The notes under the pieces were generated by a model. The model saw only the letters and a list, made by a program, of their open reading frames with translations. It was not told where the DNA came from and made no database searches. The position numbers and the translations under genes are program-made. Below are positions 20,446 to 30,542 of a stretch of DNA of 38,520 nucleotides, piece by piece. The first letter of the stretch is position 1. Every line of letters starts with the position of its first letter. Location of the stretch: positions 473,493 to 512,012 of the forward strand of contig BFEA01000065.1 in the NCBI GenBank assembly GCA_003427395.1, read 5' to 3'. The stretch is from Chara braunii (Eukaryota; Streptophyta; Charophyceae; Charales; Characeae).

Positions 20446-23400
20446 GATAGTGAGTTGGAACTTAAGAGGGTTGGGGGACACCTCCAACCGCTTTAAACGC
20501 TCAAGGTTTTTGGCATGGGCTAAAAAAGATAGCCCTCACATAATCTCCATACAGGAAACTAAGCTCAACAACTCCAAAATTGCAGGTCTACAAAATTGGT
20601 GGCCAGACCCTAAATTCTGGGCCCCGGCGGACGGTTCTAAGGGAGGGGTTGCTATCCTAGTACATAAGGACCTAGATACACAGATCCTAGATACGTTCCA
20701 TGACCCAAACGGTAGATGGGTATGGGTGAAACTGGTGGTGGGAGAGGAGGACTGGGCGGTTATGTCTGTGTACGCCCCAGTGGACTACACGGAAAGGGCG
20801 AACTTTTTCTCAGCACTCCCAGCCCACCTCCCGGACGTGGAGAACATCGTCGTGGCTGGAGACTGGAACACCACGCTCAATCTGGGGCTAGAATCCCCGA
20901 GCCCCACCCCTTCCCGCCATGACGCTCACATGCTCTCTTGTTTCATGGAAGCACAGGGTCTAGTAGACATCTTCAGAGTCCTGCACCCAGAGACACCGGG
21001 ACACACCTGGTACGACCCCAAACCAGCAACACAGGTCCTTCCGCCTAGCAGGAGACTGGATTTCCTCCTCGCTAGGGGGCAGTGTGGGATAGGTGCATTT
21101 GGAGCGATATAATAAATGAACATCTGTCAGACCACTACCCTGTAGGAATGGAAGTACTGGCCAAGGATCAATTCGAAAAGGTGAGACCGCCTTTTCGCCT
21201 CAATATCAGGCTGCTTAAGGATCCAGGCATTCCGGCCTGGGTCAAAGAACAAATGTCAAAATGGATGCTTGCGAAGGATCTGTTCCCCACGAACATTCAT
21301 GGGCCGAAACCGGGATCAACATCATCACCTCGGCCCTGAAGGTCTTCTAAAGAATGAAAGCTGCTAACAGGTCCTGATCAGAACTTTAAATCCGCCAAAG
21401 GATAGCAGAAGCAGAACAGAACATGGGCAGAGATGTGTTCTCAGACCATTTCTGGTCCAACGTAAGAGCAGATAATATAGCTCTGTTAGAAGCTGTAGAA
21501 ATCAAGAGACAGGAGGATTGGCTCCAATGGCTCAAGATGAGAGGTTTGATAGGTTATGACAGGATGACCAGGGACACTTTCAGGGCGCTCATTTTGAGCC
21601 AAGCCAAGCCCATTATCCATGAGCGGTCACATACATTCATAGAATCAGAACCGGCCTCCTCCAATACAGAAAGCATGTGTGAGTACGCACTGGCATACTT
21701 CAGGGATATTGTGTCCACCAGGAGACCTCAAGACACGATCCTCACAGATCTTTTCTCCATATCGGGCTTCTGGGATGGATTACTGTCGGGGATCCCCAGT
21801 TCGACCAGGGAAGCTTTGGACGCTCCGTTCTCACAGTTGGAGCTTCACCATGCGGCAAAGAGGATGGCAAGCGGCAAGTGCCCTGGAGTCAACGGGCTTC
21901 CGGTGGAACTCTTCCTAAGTGCTTGGGATGCCTTTGCTCCCTTTCTCTGCCAAATATATAACAACGCTCAATCAGCCGAATCCCTCTCGAGGGGTTGGCT
22001 GAAGGGGGTCATCTCCCTACTACAAGAAAGGGGATAAGAGAGAGGTCCGTAACTATAGACCAATCTCGGTGCTAAATGTGGTATATAAGATCCTCGCTAA
22101 GGCACTGGCCATCAGACTGGAGGACATCCTACCAGTCTTAGTGGGAAGAGAACAGGGCTCTTTCGTCAAAGGCCGATCGATATTTGAAAATATATTTTCC
22201 ACACTACAGGCTCTGGAGATCCTGGACTCCAAACAAATGAACATCGCCATCCTCGTCCTAGACATGGAGAAGGCCTATGACAAGGTGGGGTGGGCTTTTG
22301 TCACTACCACATTAAGGAAGATGGGGTTTGGAGCGGGGTTCATTACGTGAGTGAAAGCTATGTATGTCGATGCCTCCTCAATGGTCATGGTTAATGATAA
22401 GCTCTCTAGATCTTTCTCACTCACAAGATCCCTAAGACAAGGCTGTCCGCTAGCACCACTGTTGTTCGTGGTGCAATTAGAGGTACTGATGTCCAACATA
22501 AGAAACAAGGACGAGATTGTGGGGCTAAGTATCCCCCACACCCTCCAATGGAAAGGGGGAGCTCTGGCAGACGACCTCACGATCGCATGTTTCAATACAC
22601 AACCCTCCATGATGGCCCTGAGGACGGTGCTGGATGAATACTGCGCCCTCTCGGAGGCGTCTATTAACTGGGACAAATCGACTTACCTCTTGCCTGCCCC
22701 CTACGTGATTTGCATGGACTGGGGCCTCAAAGAGGTCCCAACCAATAGCTCAGAAAGATTCTTGGGTGTCCAGGTGTCACTCAGGGATTGTTCACACCAG
22801 CAGGACTCTCTCCTAGTGAAAAAGGTCACGGCAAGGATACTTGGCTGGGTACGCAACTTCAGACTCTCACTCTTCGGTAAAGCCCTAGTCATTTCCTCTG
22901 CGGCATTTGCAATCCTCTGGTTTCCCTCAACAGTCCACTTGCTCGGTGATGACGCTTTCCGTAGGATTAAGAATTTAGCAGCCAGATTTCTCTGGAAGCC
23001 TGCAGCTTCAGACATCCAGGGGTATATCAGCAAGGTTGCATGGGAATCAGTCTGCTTCCCCAGAGAGGAAGGGGGCCTGGGAATCCTGGATCACATCCAA
23101 CAGAATTACGCGTTGTTGGCTAAATGGCCAATTCAAGCCATGTTCGAAACAAAAACTAAATGTTGGAGGGCGTTTGCAGTGTTCATTCTCATGGAAGAAT
23201 GGGAGCTCTCTCACCATTCCCATGTTTGGCTGTGCTTCTTCATTAAATCGTACTGCAACAGACAGATCAAATCCAAGGTCTGGAAGAGTATATTAGCAGC
23301 CTGGATCAAAGTAAGACCCACCCTAATTGCAGAGCCTGTCTCCCGCTCCCAGATAATGAATGAAATACTGTTTGAAAACGACCTGATAAAGTCACAGGAG

Positions 23401-24764
23401 GGGGCATCGTTCTTGGCTGATGCCAGCCCAGGTGCCTTCGGCAGGTCCTGGATAGAAAAAGGTATCATCCAGATCAGAGATATCTGGGACCCGGGAGCTG
23501 GGGACTGGATTACCTTAGAAGTACTAAGGTCTAGAGCCCCAAGGCTCCATAATCTCGTTCTGAATTTCTGCAAGATAAAGAGGGCGATCCCCACACACTG
23601 GATAGCAGCCCTTAGACCAAGCTCAGTTTGGGCCCCAGGCACATGGTTAAAGGTTCCAACAGAAAGCGGTACTGTGTGGAAGATCCTTGGACCGGATCTT
23701 AGATCAGGCACCAAGGCCCTGAAATGGACAATTCCCACCAGGGGCCACCAGGAGGGACCCCTAAAGCTCAGCGAAGAGGGTGTGATCTCCCCGACACCGG
23801 AATGGGAGGAAGTGAGGGTGCACGAAACCCTTTCCACCAAGAAAGCACTGTGCTCTCTGCTCCCGTTGGAGGTAACCTCACTGAGAGTGAAACCCCTCAT
23901 TCAGGGCTGGATGCCCCGGGACACCCGGCCAATCATAGGAAAAGGACCACCAGCGGTCCCTATATTCAGCTACAAACCAAAAACAGGGGTTAAAAGCTTA
24001 AGGGCATCCAAGAAAAAGAAACCGCTGTTTGCATTGAAAAAGAGAGCTGCAGTTGCTCAGATTGCCATTCCGGAGGACGCTGATTTATACAAGTTCTGGA
24101 AGGGTCTGAAGAGACTTCCATCGCAGCGTAATGTGGCTGCAATCCATGAACGTCACATCTACGGCAGTTTGGCTAAAAGCCAGGGGCCTATCCGTCCCAG
24201 AAACCTGCAGCAGATGCAACTGGGCCTGGGAATCGGCCTCCCATCTCTGGCTAGATTGCCCCAAGTCTTCGGAGATTTGGGAATGGTGGAAGGACAGATG
24301 GAGGCTCATGGGAGGGAACAACACAGACTGGTCTGACAAATACATCTTACAAGGCATAACAGAAAATAATGGCCCGCTGTGGAGTGGTAAGAACTATATA
24401 TTGTCCTCCTGCAAGGGGATTATCCTGGAAGCCATTTGGTGGGCAAGGAACGATCTGGTGGGCAAGGAACGATCTCCTTTTCAAGGGAGAAAACCACGTC
24501 AGACAACACATCTGCAACAAAATTCGGTCTGATCTTCGGACCACAGTAATATCGGATTGGAAAACCAAGAATTTCATATGGTTTGGTAGGACCTGGGCAC
24601 TCAAAGGGTCCTTCGCATCCCTAAGCTCAGATGGGAACATGGCGTTGGCCAACTGGCTAAATATCACCCGAGTCTCAGGGGCAAGCACGTGTCCCTTCCT
24701 TTTTGCACCACTTGGTTATTTTGCATTCTTAGTCCAGTTGTCATTTTGTTATCAAGGAAGGTAG
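20423..24764 (+). pseudogene. LINE C ORF2 (endonuclease-reverse transcriptase), broken
   Basis: ATG 20423-20425 lies 23 bases inside the end of ORF1, in another frame, and gives MVLPNRIKIVSWNLRGLGD. APE motifs in order are VSWNLRGL, SIQETKL, YAPVD, AGDWNTTL, PSRRLDFLL and, after a frameshift near 21090, SDHYPVGM. The reverse transcriptase runs from about 21860: SGKCPGVNGLPVEL, a shift at about 22030, VRNYRPISVLNVVYKILAK, LDMEKAYDKVGW, a TGA at 22348-22350, then RQGCPLAPLLFVVQ and the catalytic GALADDLTI (about 22562-22588). A 661-codon frame follows with FPREEGGLGILD. After another shift comes the zinc motif CSRCNWAWESASHLWLDC (about 24206-24259). A 19-bp tandem duplication breaks the C-terminus. 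Confidence 0.9.
24438..24475 (+). repeat. 19-bp tandem duplication in LINE C ORF2
   Basis: GGTGGGCAAGGAACGATCT occurs twice back to back (24438-24456 and 24457-24475). Nineteen is not a multiple of three, so the duplication shifts the frame between WWARNDL and LLFKGENHV. Confidence 0.97.
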
Positions 24765-24894
24765 TTATGTTGGGACGCTGGACCCGGTTTCCAGCTAGCC
24801 TAAGCTGGGTATTGGCCCCAGTTTTTCCTCCGGTGGTCATGTGGAGGTTTTCCCGGCCTCTGTTTTAAATTGTTTGGAAGTAAAGCTATCCTTT

Positions 24895-24920
24895 AAAAAA
24901 AAAAAAAAAAAAAAAAAAAA
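24895..24920 (+). other. LINE C poly(A) tail
   Basis: A26 at the end of the LINE C 3' UTR, after TATCCTTT. It marks the 3' end of the retrotransposed transcript. The next base starts a copy of the CACACTGCG repeat. Confidence 0.9.
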
Positions 24921-25007
24921 GTGGACGCCGTGTGAGTACGCCTGCATACTATTTTTTGGTGCTTTTGGGGATATTGCGGATTTGGTACCGCAGTGTGAGC
25001 GTGCCCT
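24921..25007 (-). repeat. CACACTGCG-bounded short repeat, copy 2 (inverted)
   Basis: The reverse complement of 24974-25007 matches 7130-7163 at 33 of 34 positions. Upstream, GTGTGAGTACGC...ACTATTTTTTGG aligns loosely with the interior of the first copy, which has GTGTGACTCGCGCGACCACTATA when read inverted. The two copies are in opposite orientation and enclose 17.8 kb. Confidence 0.6.
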
Positions 25008-25066
25008 TATTGCATCATGTCCTTTCATTACTAGCCACGTGGCTACTGCAGCCGATTTTGCGACAT

Positions 25067-25378
25067 ATGAGTAACACTATAATTACCATAATAGATTCTT
25101 TTGGAGATACCAAATCTTGGTCCTCTTCTGGTTCAGTGGGATTTAAAGGATCTCGTCGTTCAACCAATTATGCTGCTCAAGCTACTGCTGAGAATGTAGC
25201 GCGTGCTGCTATTCCATTAGGAATTAAGTCAGTTGAAGTGAGAATCAAAGGTTTAGGTTATGGAAAGCCTTCGGCCTTACGTGGTTTACAATTAGGAGGT
25301 CTTATTATAACCAAGATTAGCGATGTAACTCCAACGCCACATAACGGATGTCGTCCTCCTAAGAAACGCCGCGTATAA
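25067..25378 (+). pseudogene. rps11: Mitochondrial-type ribosomal protein S11, N-terminally short
   Basis: The frame encodes 103 residues with SWSSSGSVGFKGSRRST, YAAQATAENVARAA, IKGLGYGKPSALRGL, DVTPTPHNGC and the S11 end RPPKKRRV. These match the C-terminal three quarters of uS11. From memory the wording (AAQATAENVARAAIPLGIK, GLGYGK) is closer to plant mitochondrial rps11 than to the plastid gene. S11 sits in the small-subunit platform. The first 20-30 residues of the family are missing or diverged; the frame stays open upstream but does not look like S11. It lies between a LINE tail and another LINE in nuclear-type sequence, so it is probably mitochondrial DNA inserted in the nucleus. The frame is unbroken, so either the transfer is recent or the copy is used. 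Confidence 0.85.
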
Positions 25379-25488
25379 TATCATATCATCGCTTCTGAGG
25401 ATTGACAGAGGCACGAACGAAGGAAGTGCTGGCGAGCCTCTGCCGCATTGATTTTGACAAAATCGGCGATTTGGGTAATCAACGATAA
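25379..25488. other. Downstream flank of rps11, possibly mitochondrial
   Basis: About 110 bases between the rps11 stop and the start of LINE D homology. I recognise no tRNA or gene. A small inverted motif (ATTTTGACAAAATCGGCGATT) sits near 25450. It may be part of the same organelle-derived insertion. Confidence 0.35.
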
Positions 25489-25875
25489 ATGGTCGGGCTC
25501 TCCATCTTCACTCTCCCCCTCCTAAAGTCCTCTGCCTCGAAGCTCCCATCCTGAATGCATTGATCCTCGTATGCTCTCACCACATCATCCTTCAGCTTCT
25601 TCAGTAGAAAGCGGGCGCCCTCCCGAAATATTACTGTCACCTTGTGTTCTTCTAACCAATCTACTTTGGTTTTATCGATTCGTTCATTCACTTTGAAGGT
25701 TGCTACTCTCCCCTCTGCCGTCATTTCCCCGGGATCTATAGCCGTCGTCCGTCGTCATGATCCCTTCCTTGTAGCACATCCTTGCCAACTCCCTTATCCT
25801 ACTCTCGTCTTCCTCTTGCATTTGGTCTGGGGCTTGCGGCGGTGATCGCCCTCTTTCTGCCATTGGTGTTTCCAT
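25489..25875 (-). pseudogene. LINE D ORF1, N-terminal fragment
   Basis: ATG 25875-25873 gives METPMAERGRSPPQAPD, then EEDESRIRELARMCYKEGI. After a frameshift near 25735 it reads MTAEGRVATFKVNERIDK, VTVIFREGARFLLKKLK and RRGRVKMESPTIYR, ending at the junction with non-LINE DNA. It aligns with residues 1 to about 130 of LINE B ORF1. This is the DUF4283-like N-terminal half; the zinc knuckle is not present. Confidence 0.8.
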
Positions 25876-26270
25876 CTTCGACGTTCCCGGAGCTATTGAT
25901 TAGTCGCTCTCACATCAACCGTTAAATGAGCTACGATCCAACGCTCCAGTCGGCTTGAGTCGTTTAGTGCTCTCACTATCATGCCTCGTTGCTTAAACTC
26001 CCCTCGCATCGTCTTCTCTCTTTCCTTCTCGTGGTGAGGCCCGTTTCCGGCCGTCTGCGACTGCGTCCTCCATAGCCAGGCTATGCCCCCGTCGTCGCGG
26101 GAGGTATCGAACGCCGCCCCTGCTGCGGTCCTATCGCGCCGGTAGGTCCCGCAGCCAGTCGCGCCAGGCTGTTACCAGCGGGCCGCGTTTGGTCCGAGCG
26201 CTGCGTTAGCGCCATCGGAAGCGCTCCGGTCGGGCCTCCCCCGCGCCCGAAAATTGGCCGCCTCCGACTT
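25489..26270 (-). mobile_element. LINE D fragment: 5' UTR and ORF1 N-terminus
   Basis: The minus-strand sequence is homologous to the 5' UTR and first 130 codons of LINE B ORF1. Homology stops sharply near 25489, where rps11-flanking DNA starts, so everything downstream in the element is missing. This is the opposite of normal LINE 5' truncation: here the 5' end survives and the 3' end is lost. LINE A lacks almost exactly the part that LINE D has, apart from about 22 residues, and both are on the minus strand. Confidence 0.75.
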
Positions 26271-26277
26271 GTTTTGG

Positions 26278-26321
26278 AATAAAAGTGTCTGTTGGATGAA
26301 AAAAAAAAAAAAAAAAAAAAA
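26278..26321 (+). other. AATAAA signal followed by A-run: retroposed 3' end
   Basis: AATAAA at 26278-26283 is followed after about 15 bases by an A-run at 26299-26321. The pattern marks the 3' end of a retroposed polyadenylated transcript on the plus strand. The body of that transcript is not identified; the sequence just upstream overlaps what I assign to the LINE D 5' UTR on the other strand. Confidence 0.55.
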
Positions 26322-27200
26322 ACTTCTGTTTCGTTCCAATTTTAACGGATGTCCCGCCGAAGGACGCAAATCTCCACATTTGGTGAGTCGTGCGGCGAGG
26401 CCTTCCCTCACTGCGCGCCAAACCCAACCTCCTGGCTGCGAACATTGCGCCCGGTCTCGCCCTTCATCCTGGTCCCTCCCTGTATTCGTCATCGTCAGAG
26501 TGGATGCTGTTGCCGATGGCTGCCACGTGTCGGTTTCTTCTTCGTCGATGGTCCATCCACTATGAGTTATTGGTTCCCAAGGTGATTTTGTTATGAGGCA
26601 GGTGTATGGATTTGGGCGAGTTTAGTAATCTCTGCTGAAGAAAGCTCTTCGGACGAAAGCCAGTTTTTCATTGTTCATTTGAATCTTTTCTATCAACGCC
26701 TAGTTGAGTGGAGGTTGTGTTTCCGATCGGATCTGCCCATTACAAGAGACCTTGGATTGACAAGACTGATAATTTCGATTTTTTTTTTGAACGGTCATGG
26801 TCGGTTGTTGCTCGGTTGCAAGTTGCTCTTTTCTTGTCGTTGTTGTGATTGTTAATTAAACGTTCTATAGGTCGTCGTGAAAATTACCTCATTTTGTGGC
26901 CAATTTTTTGTGAACTGGAGGGTTGCCTTCCACCATTCGTTCGGTCGTTTCCCACTTCTGAATCAAACTTGCAGTCTTGGTTTTGCAGTTGTGGAGTTGT
27001 TGTCATCCAGTCCGGGTTGGGATGCGGAGGTGTCGTCGACACGTGGAATGCTTTCTGTACAGTTTCCCACCACCTTGAGCGACACTCGGATGCTGCTGTT
27101 GGTCTTTGCCATTTGGTTAAGTTCTTCTTATCGGTAGTCGCTTCGCTTCTACCGCCGTTGATTTAGAACTCCGGAGTTGCCATGACCCGCTCGGAGCGAA
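26322..27200. other. No gene recognised
   Basis: T/G-rich plus strand with short open frames only and a T9 run at about 26780. A local hairpin GAAGA-AAGC-TCTTC lies near 26636-26650. No family match. Confidence 0.4.
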
Positions 27201-27204
27201 CCGA

Positions 27205-27326
27205 TGGGAGAGAACCGATGGGCAGCGAACTGCGCTGTGGAGTTGGTGAATGGATGGGTTGTATAGAGGGGAAGGAGACGCCATTCCTTGCGCTTAAGAT
27301 TGTTCATTCGATCCTCTGCTAATGGG

Positions 27327-27406
<80 letters not shown>

Positions 27407-27533
27407 CGATGGGCAGCAAACTGCGCTGTGGAGTTGGTGAATGGATGAGTTGTATAGAGGGGAAGGAGACGTCATTCCTTGCGCTTAAGATTGTTCATTC
27501 GATCCTCTGCTAGCATTCGATCCTCTGCTAGTG

Positions 27534-27598
<65 letters not shown>

Positions 27599-27625
27599 CA
27601 TGGGCAGCAAACTGCGGTGTGCTCC
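27205..27625 (+). repeat. Tandem about 200-bp units with (GA)n blocks
   Basis: The unit GATGGGCAGC...CTGCGCTGTGGAGTTGG, followed by CATTCCTTGCGCTTAAGATTG and CATTCGATCCTCTGC, occurs at about 27210-27328 and 27406-27530. Each copy is followed by a pure GA run (27329-27404 and 27536-27595). A diverged third unit without a GA run lies at about 27775-27880. Confidence 0.9.
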
Positions 27626-28117
27626 CCCCCCAAATACAGAGTCGCAGGTATTATCAGGCAGCCAGTTAACGGCTGAGAGGAGCACTGCCTTGGTTCCGCA
27701 GCAGAGGCTTACCAAAGCGCTACTTCCGTCGTCATCCAAATAGAACGCCCGCGCAATTTTACTGTATCTGGACTGAGAGTAGGTGAATAGATGGGTCATG
27801 TAGAGGACAAGGCGACGCCATCGCTGGTAACAACTTTCTTTCCCTTGCGCTTCTTATCGTTCATTCGATGCTCTGCTGATGTATTGACGTTTCTTGGCGG
27901 TTTTCTGTAAGGCACGAGAGTGTGCCCCTGCCAGAGAAGTGCTTGTTGTATATCATACTGCTCTCTTCGCAGTAAGAGAGACACGCGAAACTCTGCCTGT
28001 AGTTGTTGCAAATATGTTAGGTTCTAAGAAATACTAGTAATAGGGTACTAGTTAGTGTACATTAGAGCTACGTATATGGTCGCCAACATCACAGGCCCGC
28101 GTTGATCTGTAAAGTGT

Positions 28118-28137
28118 TTTTTTTTTTTTTTTTTTTC
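28118..28137 (-). other. T-run, possible A-tail on the minus strand
   Basis: About 20 consecutive T bases. It could mark a retroposed 3' end on the minus strand, but the adjacent sequence is not recognised. Confidence 0.25.
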
Positions 28138-28199
28138 TGTGTAATTCAGCTGTATGTACGATAGCGTTGCAGGCCAGCTGATCCGAGTGGCCTTTCTGC

Positions 28200-28850
28200 C
28201 ATATTTGTGAATGATCGGTTTGGTTGATGGATCGGTTTCGATTGATTGACCGATCTATCTAACAGTAGACTGATCGATAGATTGTTTATGAATTGTTTGA
28301 TTAATTTGAGTCGGAATATAAGGTGAAGTTATTGGTTGGGGTGATATCTTTGTGGGTTGATCGATTAAACCATGTGGTGTGCGGTCGATCGATCGATCGA
28401 TCGATCGATTGATTGACTGATTGGAGTATAGCTTGATAGATTGATTGATTGATTAGACTGATTGATTGATTGGATCGGTTTGAAAAATATGGTGATTGAT
28501 CGGGGTGATTTCTTCGCGGTTTGTCCGATTAAACCATGTGATGTTATTTCGACGATTTGCCGCTCTCTACCTATACTTTGATTCGTTAATTGATCGACTG
28601 ATAGACGAATTTGTTGGTGGATTGATTGATTAGACTGATTGATTGATTGATTGGATCGGTTTGGAAAATATGGTGCAGTGATTGATCGGGGTGATTTCTT
28701 CACGGTTTGTCCGATTAAACCATGTTATGTTATGTGCTGGTTGCTTAGGTCGACGATTTGCCGCACTCTACCTACTTTGATTCGTTAATTGATCGACTGA
28801 TAGACGAATTTGTTGGTGGATTGATTGATTTGTTTGATTGGATCAGGTTG
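28200..28850. repeat. GATT/GATC-rich duplications (unit about 177-190 bp)
   Basis: A block starting GATTAGACTGATTGATTG begins at 28451 and again at 28628. It is followed by GTGATTTCTTC, GTTTGTCCGATTAAACCATG, GACGATTTGCCGC and GATCGACTGATAGACG. The second copy carries a roughly 20-bp insertion near 28730-28750. A partial earlier copy with GATTAAACCATG lies at 28330-28376, next to a (GATC)n run at about 28386-28408. Confidence 0.9.
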
Positions 28851-29061
28851 TTTTTTTCAATAATCTGATCTGAGAAAGGACAATCAGCAACGTAAAACAG
28901 CCTTCTTTTAATTCCCGTTTTCCTCACTATTTTTTTATCTCGAGGAAAGGAGGGAGGAAAAGGAGTGCCGGCGGCAACAGTCTAGTGGGTAGCTCGGTAG
29001 TTCGTTAGTTGGTGCTTTTTTTTGTTTGTTTTTCATTTTTTTGCGAGAAAACGACAACCCA

Positions 29062-29406
29062 ATGTCGAGCTTTTTGCTAAGCCTGCTATCCTCGCGCTTC
29101 GGCGGGCTCGCCTCAGTCCCCCCACATCACTTAGTATCGTTGTGTTCCAAGTGTGGATACAACACGCAAATACTGACCAGGTTCATGGTCGGCGGGACCG
29201 TGGTGGACGAAGGAGGGAGAAGGAGCGGCCACAACGGAACGCCGAGATATGGTGGTCGTCGTCGTCTTCACGCCCAAAGCCAGAGTGATTGCGTGCACGC
29301 ACACAGCAAATGTAAAATTTGCGGTTGGCGTCCCAAAATATGCAATTGCATTTGCCGGCTGTGCCTCTGGCCGAAAAGAAACTGCCCATGTCCAAAAGCG
29401 CATTGA
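29062..29406 (+). CDS. Hypothetical Cys-rich protein with two CxxCxW...CxC modules
   Basis: The ATG at 29062 gives 114 residues; the frame is open a little further upstream without another ATG. The middle has SLCSKCGYNTQ. The C-terminus has CKICGWRPKICNC followed by CRLCLWPKRNCPC, two adjacent copies of a C-x2-C-x-W-(x)-P-K-x-x-C-x-C module that would suit zinc binding. The basic linker (GGRRSGHNGTPRYGGRRR) could bind nucleic acid. I do not recognise the family. No promoter or splice signals were assigned, and repeats start right after the stop. It may be one exon of a gene, a transposon remnant or chance; the regular Cys spacing argues against chance. Confidence 0.4.
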   Translation: MSSFLLSLLSSRFGGLASVPPHHLVSLCSKCGYNTQILTRFMVGGTVVDEGGRRSGHNGTPRYGGRRRLHAQSQSDCVHAHSKCKICGWRPKICNCICRLCLWPKRNCPCPKAH

Positions 29407-30055
29407 TACAGAAAACGTCACAACACGTGTCACGACACGTGTCATCGTGTGACGTGACGTGAGGTGACACGTGGCCTGAGCTGATGTGTCGCGAGGTGAC
29501 ATGGTGCGAAAGGGAGATGGGAGCAGCGATAGGAGGATTTTTGTATTTATTAAAGTAATTTAGATTTTCCCCTTTTCTTTTCGTTTCTTTTTCCTTTTCG
29601 AACTGATCATCATTGGGGTGTGTACCAACTGAGCTAGGCCCATCGGTGATTTCTTATCTTACTATGTGCGCGATCGGTCGGGGTTTCGCAAACAAACCTT
29701 GGATTGAATACACGTGTCGTGACCTGACGTGAGGTGACACGTGGACTGAGCTGACATGGCGTGCGGTGACACGTGGTGCGAGAGGGAGAGGTGACCACGC
29801 ACTTGATAGGATGATATCTTATCCTACTATGTACGCGATTCGGGTTTCGCTGACAAATCTTGATTGAATGAATACGTGTCGTCAAGTGTCCTCGCGTGAT
29901 GTGACGTGAGGTGACACGTGGCCTGAGCTGACGTGTCATGAGATGACGTGGCGCGAAAGGGAGAGGTGAGCACACACCGATAGGAGTAATTTTTATCCTC
30001 CTAATATACATTCGTGATCGGGGTTTCGATGACCAACCTTGATTGGATTGATTGC
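29404..30055 (+). repeat. About 165-bp repeat, three diverged copies, rich in CACGTG/TGACGT
   Basis: The word TGACGTGAGGTGACACGTGG occurs at about 29453, 29721 and 29900. Each is followed by TGAGCTGA and GCGAGAGGGAGAGGTG-like text. A second block, GGGGTTTCG...CAACCTTGATTG, occurs near 29675, 29838 and 30019. The first copy is split from the rest by the tRNA-like segment. Confidence 0.85.
29593..29641 (-). other. tRNA-like head (possible SINE or tRNA remnant)
   Basis: The minus strand reads GGGCCTAGCTCAGTTGGTAC, matching a tRNA 5' end and D-arm with a perfect A-box TAGCTCAGTTGG (29636-29625). About 20 bases later AGTTCGAAAAGG (29604-29593) resembles a weak B-box. No full cloverleaf forms, because the anticodon arm and acceptor partner are not evident. 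It could be the head of a tRNA-derived SINE. Confidence 0.4.
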
Positions 30056-30197
30056 CAGCTCAAAAAATGCCTCCTCTTCAAAGGCAGCAGCCTATGCTTG
30101 AGCCTGAACGGATACAGGTATGCAATCGTTGTCAGTGAACTCAACTAGGTAGTTCGATTCTTGAACGAGCAGAGGGATTGAGCCACCACTGTCCCGG

Positions 30198-30338
30198 CCA
30201 AAAAAATAGCTACGTTGAACTCTTTTGGTTCTGCCCCGCCAAAAAAATAGCTACGTTGAACTTTTTTGGTTCTGCCCCGCCAAAAAAATAGCTACGTTGA
30301 ACTTTTTTGGTTCTGCCCCGCCAAAAAAATAGCTACGT
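30198..30338 (+). repeat. 41-bp tandem repeat, 3.4 copies
   Basis: The unit starting CCAAAAAAATAGCTACGTTG occurs at 30198, 30239, 30280 and, truncated, at 30321. Copies two to four are almost identical, so the array is young. Each unit begins with an A7 run and ends GGTTCTGCCCCG. Confidence 0.98.
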
Positions 30339-30542
30339 GAATACCTTTGTACGTTCTGTTTGTAAGTCGAGAAGAAAGTTTGGTACCGATAGATCTCCTC
30401 GTGTCCTGTCGCTTTCGACGAGTTCGTTGGCTTCTCTCTTGTGCCCAGTGGTGTTTTCTGGCAAAAAAACGTCCGCAGGGCGCGCGAGCCTCCCCCAGAT
30501 GTGGGCGGCCGAGACAAGAAGATGGAACGGGGCCCCGCGGGT

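Larger units (their letters stand above)
17977..24920 (+). mobile_element. LINE C, L1-like non-LTR retrotransposon with poly(A) tail, decayed
   Basis: Plus strand, in order: ORF1 (17977-20445), ORF2 (20423-24764), a 3' UTR of 130 bases and an A26 tail (24895-24920). It belongs to the same family as LINEs A and B, as shown by the ORF1 knuckle, the ORF1 C-terminal domain and ORF2 motifs such as FPREEGGLGILD, but it is clearly more diverged. The true 5' end may lie upstream and include the 345-bp monomers. Damage includes frameshifts, a TGA at a conserved Trp, a C56 tract in ORF1 and a 19-bp duplication in ORF2. No target-site duplication was identified. Confidence 0.9.

Noticed and set aside
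26630-26672. Hammerhead-like text CTGCTGAAGAAAGCTCTTCGGACGAAAGCC
   Set aside because: It contains CTGAAGA and CGAAAG, but the bases that should open stem II do not pair; the stable fold is instead the small GAAGA-AAGC-TCTTC hairpin. It may be a decayed element end, but the ribozyme call is not supported. (The quoted text is two adjoining words: CTGCTGAAGAAAGC and TCTTCGGACGAAAGCC.)
27205-27625. Arg-Glu repeat proteins encoded across the (GA)n blocks
   Set aside because: The REREER-type or SLSL-type translations are simple consequences of the dinucleotide repeat.
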